NCBI RefSeq assembly: GCF_023520895.1
Contig: NZ_CP026029.1
Coordinates: 5,890,001 to 5,954,000 of the forward strand
DNA: 64,000 nucleotides
DNA from: Paenibacillus sp. PK3_47
GTDB lineage: Bacteria; Bacillota; Bacilli; Paenibacillales; Paenibacillaceae
Direction of reading: 5' to 3'
Shown here: positions 41,564 to 49,823 of the stretch, one piece after another
Numbering within the stretch: the first letter of the stretch is position 1
Layout: every line of letters starts with the position of its first letter
The notes under the pieces: model-generated
The model's input: the letters and a program-made list of their open reading frames with translations, nothing else
What the model was told of the DNA's origin: nothing
Database searches by the model: none
Made by a program: the position numbers and the translations under genes

Positions 41564-42741
41564 CTAACAAATTGTATTATGAATCAGCATTTATACAGGA
41601 ATGGGAGACCGTGATTAGCGGCACTGCCCAAAAGGAAGACGGATTATATCTGGTCCTTGCGGACACCGCTTTTTATCCGCATGGCGGCGGACAACCCTGT
41701 GACACTGGTTATATTAACGGTATTGCTGTACTCGATGTCATCCTTGAGGAGGATACAGTGCTGCACAAAGTGGAGCGGATGCCTGAAAGCACTTCGGTCA
41801 GCTGTGTCATCGACTGGGATCGAAGGTTCGATCATATGCAGCAGCACAGCGGCCAGCATCTGTTATCAGCGGTGTTCCTTAAGCAGCTTCAGGCGGTGAC
41901 CTTGAGCTTTCATCTGGGCAGCGATTATGCGACGGTCGACATTGACCTGCCGGAGCTGCCCCAGGCTCAAATGGCAGAGATTGAACAGGAGGTTAACCGC
42001 CAGATTTACATGAACCGGAGCATCACCAGTTATTTTGTAGATGAAGAGGAACTGGCCAAGCTTACACTGGTGAAGCAGCCAAAAGTGACCGAGAACATCC
42101 GGATTGTGGAAATTGAAGGTGTGGAGCATAACGCCTGCGGCGGCACACATGTCTCTTCTACAGGGGCCATCGGGATGATTAAGCTGCTGCGGGCTGAGAA
42201 ACAAAAAGGCAACATCCGGGTTACCTTCAAATGCGGATACCGGGCTTTACAGGAATTTAATGACGGTATGAAGATTTTGGGGGCGCTGTCTGCCAAGTAT
42301 AATACGGGCAAAGAAGAGATTATGGACCGGATTGAGAAATGGGAGCAGGAGCAGAAGCTGGTGCAGGCTGAACTGACCGCTCTCAAGGAGCAGAATGATC
42401 AATATGCTGCCCATGAGCTTTTATCATCCCGGGAACCGGACAGCCCTGTAATCGCCCATATCTATGAGGACAAAACGCTTAAGGATTTGCAGAATCTTGC
42501 CGGCAAACTGACTGCACTCAGCGAACTGCCTGTCCTGCTGCTGTCGGCAGCCGAGAACAAAATTGTCCTGGCCCGGAGCGGCAGTACCGGATTCTCCTGC
42601 GGTGCCTTCTTTAAGGCAAACTTAACGGAGTATCAGGGAAAAGGCGGCGGCAGCGACAAGCTGGCCCAGGCGGGATTTGCGTTACGGGAGCAGGCATTGG
42701 ATTTTTATGAATTCGCCAAAAGCCAACTTTTAACTTACTAA
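41560..42741 (+). CDS. Alanyl-tRNA editing protein AlaX (long form, with DHHA1 domain)
   Basis: A 393-residue free-standing editing enzyme that deacylates mischarged Ser- or Gly-tRNA-Ala. Zinc ligands are visible in HMQQHSGQHLLSAVF (HxxxH) and in NACGGTHVSSTG (CxxxH). An N-terminal AlaRS-like beta barrel (FYPHGGGQPCDTG) precedes the editing core. After a coiled coil of about 35 residues there is a C-terminal DHHA1-type domain with GGGSDKLAQAG near the end. This is the AlaX-L layout. The start overlaps the GNAT stop (ATGA). Confidence 0.93.
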   Translation: MTNKLYYESAFIQEWETVISGTAQKEDGLYLVLADTAFYPHGGGQPCDTGYINGIAVLDVILEEDTVLHKVERMPESTSVSCVIDWDRRFDHMQQHSGQHLLSAVFLKQLQAVTLSFHLGSDYATVDIDLPELPQAQMAEIEQEVNRQIYMNRSITSYFVDEEELAKLTLVKQPKVTENIRIVEIEGVEHNACGGTHVSSTGAIGMIKLLRAEKQKGNIRVTFKCGYRALQEFNDGMKILGALSAKYNTGKEEIMDRIEKWEQEQKLVQAELTALKEQNDQYAAHELLSSREPDSPVIAHIYEDKTLKDLQNLAGKLTALSELPVLLLSAAENKIVLARSGSTGFSCGAFFKANLTEYQGKGGGSDKLAQAGFALREQALDFYEFAKSQLLTY

Positions 42742-42865
42742 ACATCATTTCTCCATAAGTGTGATCCCTTGTTCCATGTTCATTTATGCGGGAAATGTTT
42801 ATAATGAATAGAGGCTGTAAGCGTATTCTGTGATTTGCACACATGACCTTGGGAGGGACCACCAT

Positions 42866-43849
42866 ATGAACTACCGCAAACTTGGAAATACAGGGTTATC
42901 TGTCAGTGAAGTCAGCTTTGGTACCTGGGCAATTGGCGGCGACTGGGGAAACAGTTCTGATGAGGATGGCCTGAAGGGCCTGGAGCTGGCAATGGAGCAA
43001 GGCGTCAACTTTTTCGATACAGCAGACGTTTACGGTGGTGGACATGCCGAAGAACTGCTGGCCAAAGCGACAAAGGGCAAAGAGGATGAGGTACATATAG
43101 CCACCAAGTTCTGCCGTGCGGGCGACATCCATGATCCAGACAATTATTCGGCGCGCCGGGTGAGTGAATATGCCGAACAAAGCCTGCGCCGTCTGCAGAG
43201 AGAAGCAATTGACCTGTATCAGATCCACTGCCCGCCGATCGACATTCTGCGCGACGGCAGCGTATTTGCGGTGCTGGACAAGCTGAAATCCGAGGGCAAA
43301 ATCCGCCATTACGGCGTAAGCGTCGAGACGATCGAAGAAGGCCTGCTGTGCCTGAATTATCCCGGGGTTGAAGCTCTCCAAGTAATCTTTAATCTGTTCC
43401 GCCAGCAGCCTGCGCTGGAGCTGTTCCCGCGTGCAGCAGAGCAAGGAGTGGGAATCCTGGTTCGCCTGCCGCTGGCCAGCGGGCTGCTGACAGGTAAATT
43501 TAATGAAAACAGCACCTTCCAGGCGAACGATCACCGCAATTTCAATGCCAACGGCGAGCAGTTCAATGTCGGCGAGACTTTTGCCGGGCTGCCATTCGCT
43601 AAAGGCGTGGAGCTGGCCCGCAGTCTGGAATGGATCAGTGAAGGCCGAGATAACATGGCCAGAGCCTCCATGCGCTGGATTCTCGACCATCCTGCAGTAA
43701 GCTGCGTCATTCCCGGGTTCAAGAACAAAACCCAGGTCAGCGATAACCTGAAGACAATCGAGATCCCTTCATTTACACCGGCGGAAATGGAACGGCTGGC
43801 GTCCTTTTATCAGGACGAGGTTGCTCCGCATATCCGCGGGGGAATTTAA
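42866..43849 (+). CDS. Aldo/keto reductase (general stress type, YhdN/IolS-like)
   Basis: A 327-residue NADPH-dependent oxidoreductase. The AKR pattern is complete: MNYRKLGNTGLSVSEVSFGT, FFDTADVYGGGHAEELLAK with catalytic Asp/Tyr, ATKFCRAG with Lys, LYQIHCPPIDIL with His, and MRWILDHPAVSCVIPGFKN for the cofactor. This is the AKR11-like branch that includes IolS and YhdN. GGGAGGGACC lies 8-10 nt before the ATG at 42866. A strong symmetrical terminator follows, shared with the convergent MFS gene. Confidence 0.92.
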   Translation: MNYRKLGNTGLSVSEVSFGTWAIGGDWGNSSDEDGLKGLELAMEQGVNFFDTADVYGGGHAEELLAKATKGKEDEVHIATKFCRAGDIHDPDNYSARRVSEYAEQSLRRLQREAIDLYQIHCPPIDILRDGSVFAVLDKLKSEGKIRHYGVSVETIEEGLLCLNYPGVEALQVIFNLFRQQPALELFPRAAEQGVGILVRLPLASGLLTGKFNENSTFQANDHRNFNANGEQFNVGETFAGLPFAKGVELARSLEWISEGRDNMARASMRWILDHPAVSCVIPGFKNKTQVSDNLKTIEIPSFTPAEMERLASFYQDEVAPHIRGGI

Positions 43850-43883
43850 TTCTCTTCAGATGCTTAAATCTATAGTTTGTATC

Positions 43884-43922
43884 AACAAGGAATTCTCCTG
43901 CAGGAGAATTCCTTGTTTTTTC
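43884..43922. terminator. Bidirectional terminator between aldo/keto reductase and MFS genes
   Basis: CAAGGAATTCTCC-TGCA-GGAGAATTCCTTG is a perfect 13-bp stem with TTTTTT after it on the plus strand. The genes on both sides converge on it. Confidence 0.92.
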
Positions 43923-43931
43923 TGTCCACCT

Positions 43932-45134
43932 TCAGGCCGAAGCTGCAGCACGGCGGGTCAATGCCCAGAACAGTAGAGCCAGAACACTGACAGAAGCACC
44001 AAGTAAGCTTACCCCGGCCCAGCCATGATGAGCATAGATTTGGGTTGAAGTGATTGAACCGGCAGCACTGCCGAGGGAGTAGAAAACCATATAAGCGGCA
44101 GTGAGCCTGCTGCGCGCCTCCGGCCGTAAAATCAGGATCATGCTCTGATTGGTAACATGTACCGCCTGAACCGCGAAGTCCAGAAGAATAATTCCAATAA
44201 CTAGTACAAAAAGCGAGCGTTCTGCATAGCTGATCAGCAGCCACGAGATGATTAAAATGCTTAAAGCCAGTCCCGTCATCTTCTGCCCGGACCCCCGGTC
44301 AGCAAGCTTCCCCGCATGTGCAGCGCCTAACGCTCCGGCGGCTCCCGCGAGTCCAAAGGCCCCGATAGCTGTATGCGAGAGGGATATAGGCGGAGCACTA
44401 AGCGGAAGCACCAACGATGTCCATAAAATGCTGAAATCCGCAAAAATCAGCAGAGCCAAAACAGCGCGGACACGTAAGATCCGTTCTTGCGCATACAAGC
44501 TGAACACCGACTTAAGCAGTTGGAGATAGGTCAGTGATTGTGGCGCACGGCTGGTGCCAGGCAGCATTTTAAATAGCGAAATGTTCATAATCAGCATCAG
44601 GGCTGCAGAGAACAAATAGATGGAACGCCAACCCGCAAGATCTGTTAATAATCCTGAAACTGTCCTCGCAAGAAGGATGCCGGTTACAATGCCGCTGGTT
44701 ACCATGCCGACGACTCGTCCCCTCTGCACAGGGTCAGCCATGTCCGCAGCGAAGGCTACAATGGTCTGCGTCACTACGGCAAGCAGTCCGACTAAAGCCA
44801 GACCTGCAAAAAGTGCTGCCGCAGAGGAAGCTGTACCTACGATGACCAGTGCAACCGTTGATAAGGTCATTTGACCGATAATGAGCTGGCGTTGATTCAA
44901 TAGATCACCAAGCGGGACCAGCAGCAACAGTCCTGCAGCATAAAGAGACTGGCTGATCGTAATAACGATACCAATGGTTGAATGTCCAATATTGAACTCG
45001 CTGGATAACTCATCGAGAATTGGTTGGGCGAAATAGATGTTGGCAACAGATAATCCGCAGGCAACTGCAAATAATAGTATTACAGCACGAGACATACGTG
45101 AACCTTTAGCTGTTATAGAGAGAACCTCTCCCAT
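43932..45134 (-). CDS. Major facilitator superfamily transporter (12-TM efflux type)
   Basis: A 400-residue exporter with about twelve hydrophobic helices. It starts with ILLFAVACGLSVANIYFAQP and contains PLGDLLNQRQLIIG as the conserved loop 2-3 motif. The ATG at 45134 has GGTGAT 6 nt upstream; ATG 45095, after AAAGG, is an alternative giving 387 residues. The divergent TetR gene and two matching operators in the intergenic region show TetR-controlled expression, as for drug efflux pumps. Substrate unknown. Confidence 0.88.
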   Translation of the reverse strand: MGEVLSITAKGSRMSRAVILLFAVACGLSVANIYFAQPILDELSSEFNIGHSTIGIVITISQSLYAAGLLLLVPLGDLLNQRQLIIGQMTLSTVALVIVGTASSAAALFAGLALVGLLAVVTQTIVAFAADMADPVQRGRVVGMVTSGIVTGILLARTVSGLLTDLAGWRSIYLFSAALMLIMNISLFKMLPGTSRAPQSLTYLQLLKSVFSLYAQERILRVRAVLALLIFADFSILWTSLVLPLSAPPISLSHTAIGAFGLAGAAGALGAAHAGKLADRGSGQKMTGLALSILIISWLLISYAERSLFVLVIGIILLDFAVQAVHVTNQSMILILRPEARSRLTAAYMVFYSLGSAAGSITSTQIYAHHGWAGVSLLGASVSVLALLFWALTRRAAASA

Positions 45135-45175
45135 ATGACATCACCCATTTCTGATATTTTTTATTAAGGAGTTAA

Positions 45176-45299
45176 CATACCGATCAGTATGAAATTACCT
45201 CAACAATATAATGTCATTCTTAGATAAGTGTCAAGGAATATTTATTCGTTTGACATTTTTTTCGGATAAACTTAAAATATTAACGTACTAATCGGTATG
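45176..45299. promoter_or_regulatory. Divergent promoters and two TetR-type operators (MFS / tetR)
   Basis: Towards tetR: TTGACA (45250-45255), 17 bp, TAAAAT (45273-45278). Towards the MFS gene (minus strand): TTGACA at 45229-45234, 17 bp, TTATAT at 45206-45211. Two 16-bp sites, CATACCGATCAGTATG (45176-45191) and CGTACTAATCGGTATG (45284-45299), are near reverse complements of each other and each lies just downstream of one -10. This placement predicts that the TetR protein represses both genes. Confidence 0.8.
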
Positions 45300-45344
45300 T
45301 AATGAATGAAAGAAAGCTAAGTCTTACACAGAGAGGTATTGATT

Positions 45345-45926
45345 ATGGGACGTAACCGGGCATATAACGAGGATCAAGTATTAGATGCAGCTATGCAGCT
45401 TTTCTGGGAGAAAGGGTATGAAGCTACTTCATTAAGTGATTTAACTTCCCGGATGCAGATTCAACGACCCAGTATATACTCAGGTTTTGGAGGGAAAAGG
45501 GAGTTATTCGAAGCCGCACTGCGCAAGTATACAACAGCCCATGCTTCCGAGATCCGGACCAGACTGCAAAGCGGACCATCTGTAAAAGAAGCGTTTCGCG
45601 CTTTCTTTGAAGCTGTGGTTGAGGATGAGTACGCAGCACTCCCTAGAAAAGGGTGTTTTTGCATTAATACGATGGTTGAACTTGCACCTCATGATGAGAA
45701 ATTTGAAATTCTCACAAGAGAACATCAAATGTATTTATCTGTAATATTTCAGGAAACCATCGAACGGGGGATTCAATCAGGCGAGCTGGAGAGTGGAATG
45801 GACATCAAAGCTGTATCCCAGTCGCTGGTCGTGTCGTTAATTGGATTAACCGTGCTGCTCAAGTCCCGTCCAAAGCGCTCTTTCGTTGATAATACGATCA
45901 AAACTGCGCTTACCCTTCTTAAGTAA
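45345..45926 (+). CDS. TetR/AcrR-family transcriptional repressor
   Basis: A 193-residue regulator with the N-terminal helix-turn-helix VLDAAMQLFWEKGYEATSLS then MQIQRPSIYSGFGGKRELFE, and a C-terminal ligand domain (PRKGCFCINTMVELAPHD) like the YcdC/NemR-type group that carries a conserved Cys-rich GCF stretch. ATG at 45345 follows GAGAGG. It diverges from the MFS exporter; the pair of operator sites in between suggests autorepression and control of the pump. The Cys residues could make it a redox or electrophile sensor, which is speculative. Confidence 0.9.
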   Translation: MGRNRAYNEDQVLDAAMQLFWEKGYEATSLSDLTSRMQIQRPSIYSGFGGKRELFEAALRKYTTAHASEIRTRLQSGPSVKEAFRAFFEAVVEDEYAALPRKGCFCINTMVELAPHDEKFEILTREHQMYLSVIFQETIERGIQSGELESGMDIKAVSQSLVVSLIGLTVLLKSRPKRSFVDNTIKTALTLLK

Positions 45927-46022
45927 CTTCAATTTTATGAAGGACATATGTCCTTTTTGGATAAGCTAAGATGTTTTTTAATAAAAGAAGTAGAGATTCA
46001 GCTTTGGTAAGGAGGAAGCAAC

Positions 46023-46424
46023 ATGACAGCAGCCATCGATAAAATTGCCTGGATTCACATCGTAGACGGAAAAGTGCTGGGAGCACGGTCTAAAGGGAAG
46101 GACACTTATTATTTTCCCGGAGGCAAAAGGGAGAGCGGAGAAACGGATGCGGAGACTTTGATCCGGGAGATCCAGGAGGAGCTATCTGTTCAGATCAATC
46201 CGGAGACCATTACGGAATTTGGCACGTTTGAAGCGGAAGCTCACGGCAAAGCGGAGGGCGTCCGTGTGAAAATGACTTGTCTGTTTGCGGATTACACAGG
46301 TGAGTTGAGCCCGGCCTCGGAAATTGAGGAGCTTGCCTGGCTTACCTATGAGGACCGGGAGCGGGTATCGGCCGTCAGCCGGATTATTTTTGACCACTTG
46401 CGTGAGAAGAAGCTGATTGCTTAA
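46023..46424 (+). CDS. Nudix hydrolase
   Basis: A 133-residue Nudix protein with box GKRESGETDAETLIREIQEE, all key glutamates present. The lead-in KDTYYFPGG is typical. Substrate unknown; small enzymes of this kind often act on oxidised nucleotides. AAGGAGG precedes the ATG. It stands alone between the tetR gene and a terminator. Confidence 0.92.
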   Translation: MTAAIDKIAWIHIVDGKVLGARSKGKDTYYFPGGKRESGETDAETLIREIQEELSVQINPETITEFGTFEAEAHGKAEGVRVKMTCLFADYTGELSPASEIEELAWLTYEDRERVSAVSRIIFDHLREKKLIA

Positions 46425-46483
46425 ACATAAGATAATAGCTATGTAGTATTAATGGAGCTCGAAGCGCTAATTCAGCGATCCAG

Positions 46484-46515
46484 GAGCAGTTGCCGCCGCG
46501 GCAGCTGCTTTTTTT
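46484..46515 (+). terminator. Terminator after the second Nudix gene
   Basis: GAGCAGTTGCCGC pairs with GCGGCAGCTGCTT and is followed by seven T. It opens the 760-bp gap up to 47183. Confidence 0.88.
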
Positions 46516-46668
46516 GATTTTTTACTTGTTTGAGTACGTGCTCGGATAAAAAAAATACTCGGTAAGCGGTAGGGAATGAGGCTTGCTCTAAGATCATTCC
46601 GATAGAAGGGAGCGGGCAACTGACAGAGGGAGGGGCAAAAAAATTACTGTAAGTATAGTAATTCCCTC

Positions 46669-46982
46669 ACATCGGCCGAATGTACTCGTTTTTTCGCATA
46701 CAATGAGCTCGCTCCCCTTCACATCGGCCGAATGTACTCGTATTTTCGCATACAATGAGCTCGTTCTCCTTCGCATCGGCCAAATGTACTCGATTTTTCG
46801 CATACAATGAGCTCGTTCCCCTTCGCATCGGCCAAATGTACTCGGTTTTTCGCATACAATAAGCTCGTTCCCCCTCGCATCGGCCGAATATACTCGGTTT
46901 TTCGCATACAATGAGCTCGTTCCCCTTCGCATCGGCCGAATGTACTCGGTTTTTCGCATACATTGGTCACGCTACTCTCTGA
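46669..46982. repeat. 52-bp tandem repeat array B (six units)
   Basis: ATCGGCC recurs at 46671, 46723, 46775, 46827, 46879 and 46931, again exactly 52 bp apart. The core GGCCAAATGTACTCGGTTTT followed by TCG is the same as in array A at 28889-29229; the other half (CATACAATGAGCTCGTTCCC) differs. Open frames on the minus strand through it are artefacts of the repeat. The segments 46516-46668 and 46983-47095 show nothing recognisable. Confidence 0.95.
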
Positions 46983-47099
46983 GCGGTTCGCTACAATAAG
47001 CTCTTTCCGTTGCAAAAAGCAAAATGGTGCCTTGATTGTTACTCCTTCAAAAAGGGACAGGACCGTTAAAAAAGAAATACCCAAAAGGAGGAAACGCCG

Positions 47100-47137
47100 T
47101 TGACAATCTGGCTACTACGTGTTACTTTGTAGTGGTA
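47100..47137 (+). promoter_or_regulatory. Candidate promoter and PadR operator of the ABC export operon
   Basis: TTGACA (47100-47105) and TACTTT (47123-47128) are 17 bp apart. An inverted repeat, CTACTAC at 47113 with GTAGTGGTAG ending 47137, brackets the -10 and would let a PadR protein block RNA polymerase. AAAAGGAGG just upstream of TTGACA (near 47087) has no convincing gene after it beyond a 10-codon TTG frame. Confidence 0.45.
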
Positions 47138-47183
47138 GTAAGTAATACTGCATACCAGTCATACAGAATAGTAAAGGGTGATT

Positions 47184-47513
47184 ATGCTGGATAACCTGAC
47201 GGAAATGTTAAAAGGCGTGCTTGAGGGCTGTGTCCTGGAAATTATTAGCCGCAAAGATACTTACGGCTATGAAATCACGCGGCAGCTGAACGCGCTCGGC
47301 TTCACAGATGTTGTAGAGGGAACGGTGTATACGATCCTGATCCGGCTTGAAAAAAACAAGCTGGTGGAGACCACTAAAAAGCCCTCCGAATTGGGACCGC
47401 CCAGAAAGTTTTTCTCGATTAATGACGCAGGGCGTGAAGAACTGAGAATGTTCTGGGAGAAATGGGCGTTTGTATCTTCGAAACTTTATGAGCTGAAGGA
47501 GCGAAAAGAATGA
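47184..47513 (+). CDS. PadR-family transcriptional regulator
   Basis: A 109-residue winged-helix regulator. The family pattern is plain: LKGVLEGCVLEIISRKDTYG, YEITRQLNALGF, VVEGTVYTILIRLEKNKLVE and GPPRKFFSINDAGREEL. ATG at 47184 is used with AAGGGTG upstream; a GTG two codons earlier overlaps that site. Its stop overlaps the first DUF1048 gene by 4 bp. Such PadR genes usually repress their own ABC exporter operon until an antibiotic or peptide binds. Confidence 0.92.
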   Translation: MLDNLTEMLKGVLEGCVLEIISRKDTYGYEITRQLNALGFTDVVEGTVYTILIRLEKNKLVETTKKPSELGPPRKFFSINDAGREELRMFWEKWAFVSSKLYELKERKE

Positions 47514-47857
47514 ACTTTTGGGAAAAGATTACCGGGAACGACATGACTAAAGAATTTAAGAAATTTGAATTGCGGGTCAAAAAACTTCCGGCTGATTATC
47601 AGGCGGCATGGGAAAAGATCAATACCAATTTTTGGGCGCATGCTGATTTCACCGGCCGGAATCTTATGCCCATTCTCGACGGTGTGCTAGGCCTGCTGGA
47701 AGAAACAGCGGCTGAAGGCCAGCGTGTCGAAGAGGCACTGGGGGACGATATCAAAGGCTTCTGTGCAGCACTGGCCGGTGAAGAAGGAGCCAAGTCCATC
47801 CGTGACAAATGGCGCGAGCAGCTCAACAATAATATCGCCAGAAAATTGGGCAAATAG
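47510..47857 (+). CDS. DUF1048 protein (1)
   Basis: A 115-residue helical protein of the DUF1048 family, recognised by FKKFELRVKKLPADYQAAWE, LMPILDGVLGLLEETAAEG and GDDIKGFCAALAGEE. These proteins occur almost only with PadR regulators and ABC exporters; function is not established. The start overlaps the PadR stop. The next gene, 12 bp downstream, is a paralogue. Confidence 0.9.
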   Translation: MNFWEKITGNDMTKEFKKFELRVKKLPADYQAAWEKINTNFWAHADFTGRNLMPILDGVLGLLEETAAEGQRVEEALGDDIKGFCAALAGEEGAKSIRDKWREQLNNNIARKLGK

Positions 47858-47869
47858 GGGGAGGCACTA

Positions 47870-48220
47870 ATGAAAATACGGGATATCATCGAAGGTAAAA
47901 AAGAGTGGCGGGCGCATGTAGCGCGTGTGAAAGCACTTCCTCAGGATTATCAGATTGTCTATAAAGAGATTCAGAAATACCTCTTTAAGGTGGGACCTGT
48001 AGAACTTACGGAAGGGACCGGGCTGCTCTCAGGAATTATCGACCTTTTTGAAGAGGGGGCTTCCCGGGGGGAAGGCGTGCTTGAAGTGACGGGCAGCGAC
48101 GTGGCGGCTTTCTGTGACGATCTGATTAAAGATTCCAAAACCTATGCTGACATCTATCAGGAATCAGTTGCCCGGGAAGTTCATCAGGCTGTGAAAAAGG
48201 ATACGGATAAAACAAGGTAA
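47870..48220 (+). CDS. DUF1048 protein (2)
   Basis: A 116-residue second member of the same family, with WRAHVARVKALPQDYQIVYK, LLSGIIDLFEEGASRGEG and TGSDVAAFCDDLIKD aligning with its neighbour. The divergence between the two copies is high, so the duplication is old. GGGGGAGGC precedes the ATG, and the ATPase gene begins 14 bp after the stop. Confidence 0.9.
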   Translation: MKIRDIIEGKKEWRAHVARVKALPQDYQIVYKEIQKYLFKVGPVELTEGTGLLSGIIDLFEEGASRGEGVLEVTGSDVAAFCDDLIKDSKTYADIYQESVAREVHQAVKKDTDKTR

Positions 48221-48234
48221 GAGGGGGATGACGG

Positions 48235-48993
48235 ATGGAAAAAGCCATTGAAGTGAAAGGCTTGAAAAAGTCTTTTAAGCGCACGGAGGTTCTAAAGGGT
48301 GTTGATTTTGAAGTGAAGAAAGGTGAAATTTTCGCTCTGCTGGGCGCAAACGGCGCGGGCAAGACAACGGTAGTCAGAATTCTCACTACATTGCTCAAGC
48401 ATGACGGGGGTACTGCCGCCGTTAACGGATTTAACGTCACGACAAACCCGGGGGAGGTGCGGCAAGCGATCAGTCTCACGGGACAGTTTGCTGCCGTGGA
48501 TGAGATTCTGACCGGGCGGGAAAATCTGATCATGATTGCCAGGCTGCGGCATCTGGAACAGCCGCGTCAGGCTGCGGACGAATTGCTGAAACGTTTTGGC
48601 TTAACGGAAGCTGCAGACCGCAGGCCATCTGCTTATTCGGGTGGTATGCGCCGCAGGCTCGACATTGCCTTAAGCCTTATCGGCAAACCGCAGATCATTT
48701 TCCTCGATGAGCCGACCACCGGACTTGACCCTGAGGCCCGGATTGAAGTTTGGAAGATTGTAAGAGAACTTGCCGAAGGCGGTACCACGGTATTCCTGAC
48801 CACACAGTATTTAGAGGAGGCCGAGCAGCTTGCCGACCGGATATCCATTCTGCATGAAGGCAGAATTATCGCAGAGGGTACACTTGCAGAGCTCAAAAAG
48901 CTGTTTCCTGCAGCGAAGGTGGAGTATGTGGAGAAACAGCCGACATTAGAGGAGATTTTTCTCGCAATTACCGCTAAGAAGGAGGCCATCTAA
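48235..48993 (+). CDS. ABC transporter ATP-binding protein (DrrA-like)
   Basis: A 252-residue ATPase. It has Walker A GANGAGKTT, signature YSGGMRRRLDIALSL, Walker B IIFLDEPTTGLDPEAR and the switch region TTQYLEEAEQLADRI. The YSGGMRRR signature and the EAEQLADRI context are typical of DrrA-type drug exporters. The stop overlaps the permease start by 1 bp. It is expected to power export of an antimicrobial under PadR control. Confidence 0.94.
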   Translation: MEKAIEVKGLKKSFKRTEVLKGVDFEVKKGEIFALLGANGAGKTTVVRILTTLLKHDGGTAAVNGFNVTTNPGEVRQAISLTGQFAAVDEILTGRENLIMIARLRHLEQPRQAADELLKRFGLTEAADRRPSAYSGGMRRRLDIALSLIGKPQIIFLDEPTTGLDPEARIEVWKIVRELAEGGTTVFLTTQYLEEAEQLADRISILHEGRIIAEGTLAELKKLFPAAKVEYVEKQPTLEEIFLAITAKKEAI

Positions 48994-49763
48994 TGGAGAC
49001 GGCAAAAAAACATTTTTTTAGCGATATGAGTGTTATGCTTGGCCGTTCCATGCGCCATATTTTTCGCAGTATGGACACCATCCTTACGGTCTGTATCACC
49101 CCGGTTGCAATGATGCTGCTGTTCGTTTATGTGTTTGGCGGAGCCATTGACACAGGTACCGATAACTATGTGAACTACCTGCTGCCCGGTATCCTGCTTA
49201 TGGCTATTGCCAGCGGGGTTGCTTATGTGGCCTACCGGCTGTTTATGGATAAACAGCGGGGGATCCTTGAGCGGTTCCACTCCATGCCGATTGCACGTTC
49301 CACCGTACTTTGGGGGCATGTGCTGACCTCGGTGGTATCCAACTTTATTTCTATTGCCGTTATCATTCTTACAGCGCTTATTATGGGCTTCCGATCGCCG
49401 GCAGGGATATTATCCTGGCTTGCCGTAGCCGGTATACTTTTGCTGTTTACGCTGGCATTGACTTGGGTGGCAGCCATTGCCGGATTGTCAGCTGCAACGA
49501 TGGAAGGGGCAAGCGCCTTTTCTTACCCGCTAATCTTCCTTCCATTCATCAGCTCGGCGTTTGTGCCGACTGAATCCATGCCCGCAGTTGTCCGTGTCTT
49601 CGCCGAGAATCAGCCCGTAACCCCCATTGTGGAAGCGATCCGCGCGCTCCTGTCCGAACAGCCGGCGGGCAATGACATATGGGCCGCTCTGGCGTGGTGT
49701 ACCGGGATCCTGTTCATAGCTTATATCTTTGCGGTCCGTGCTTATAAACGGAATGCCGGTTAA
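48993..49763 (+). CDS. ABC-2 type transporter permease (DrrB-like)
   Basis: A 256-residue membrane protein with six hydrophobic segments. It begins in DrrB style (SDMSVMLGRSMRHIFRSMDT), followed by CITPVAMMLLFVYVFGGAI, MAIASGVAYVAYRLFMDKQRG, and the loop FHSMPIARSTVLWGH; the late FISSAFVPTESMP motif is characteristic of ABC-2 exporters. It completes the PadR-DUF1048-DUF1048-ATPase-permease operon. Confidence 0.93.
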   Translation: METAKKHFFSDMSVMLGRSMRHIFRSMDTILTVCITPVAMMLLFVYVFGGAIDTGTDNYVNYLLPGILLMAIASGVAYVAYRLFMDKQRGILERFHSMPIARSTVLWGHVLTSVVSNFISIAVIILTALIMGFRSPAGILSWLAVAGILLLFTLALTWVAAIAGLSAATMEGASAFSYPLIFLPFISSAFVPTESMPAVVRVFAENQPVTPIVEAIRALLSEQPAGNDIWAALAWCTGILFIAYIFAVRAYKRNAG

Positions 49764-49823
49764 TAGTAATGCAATATAATGGGATAGCGGCAGATCATGC
49801 AGTTTAAGGGGCGGTCATGATAC

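Noticed and set aside
46594..47084. Several overlapping minus-strand frames across array B
   Set aside because: Three different frames are open simultaneously because of the repeat; the peptides are just translations of the 52-bp unit.
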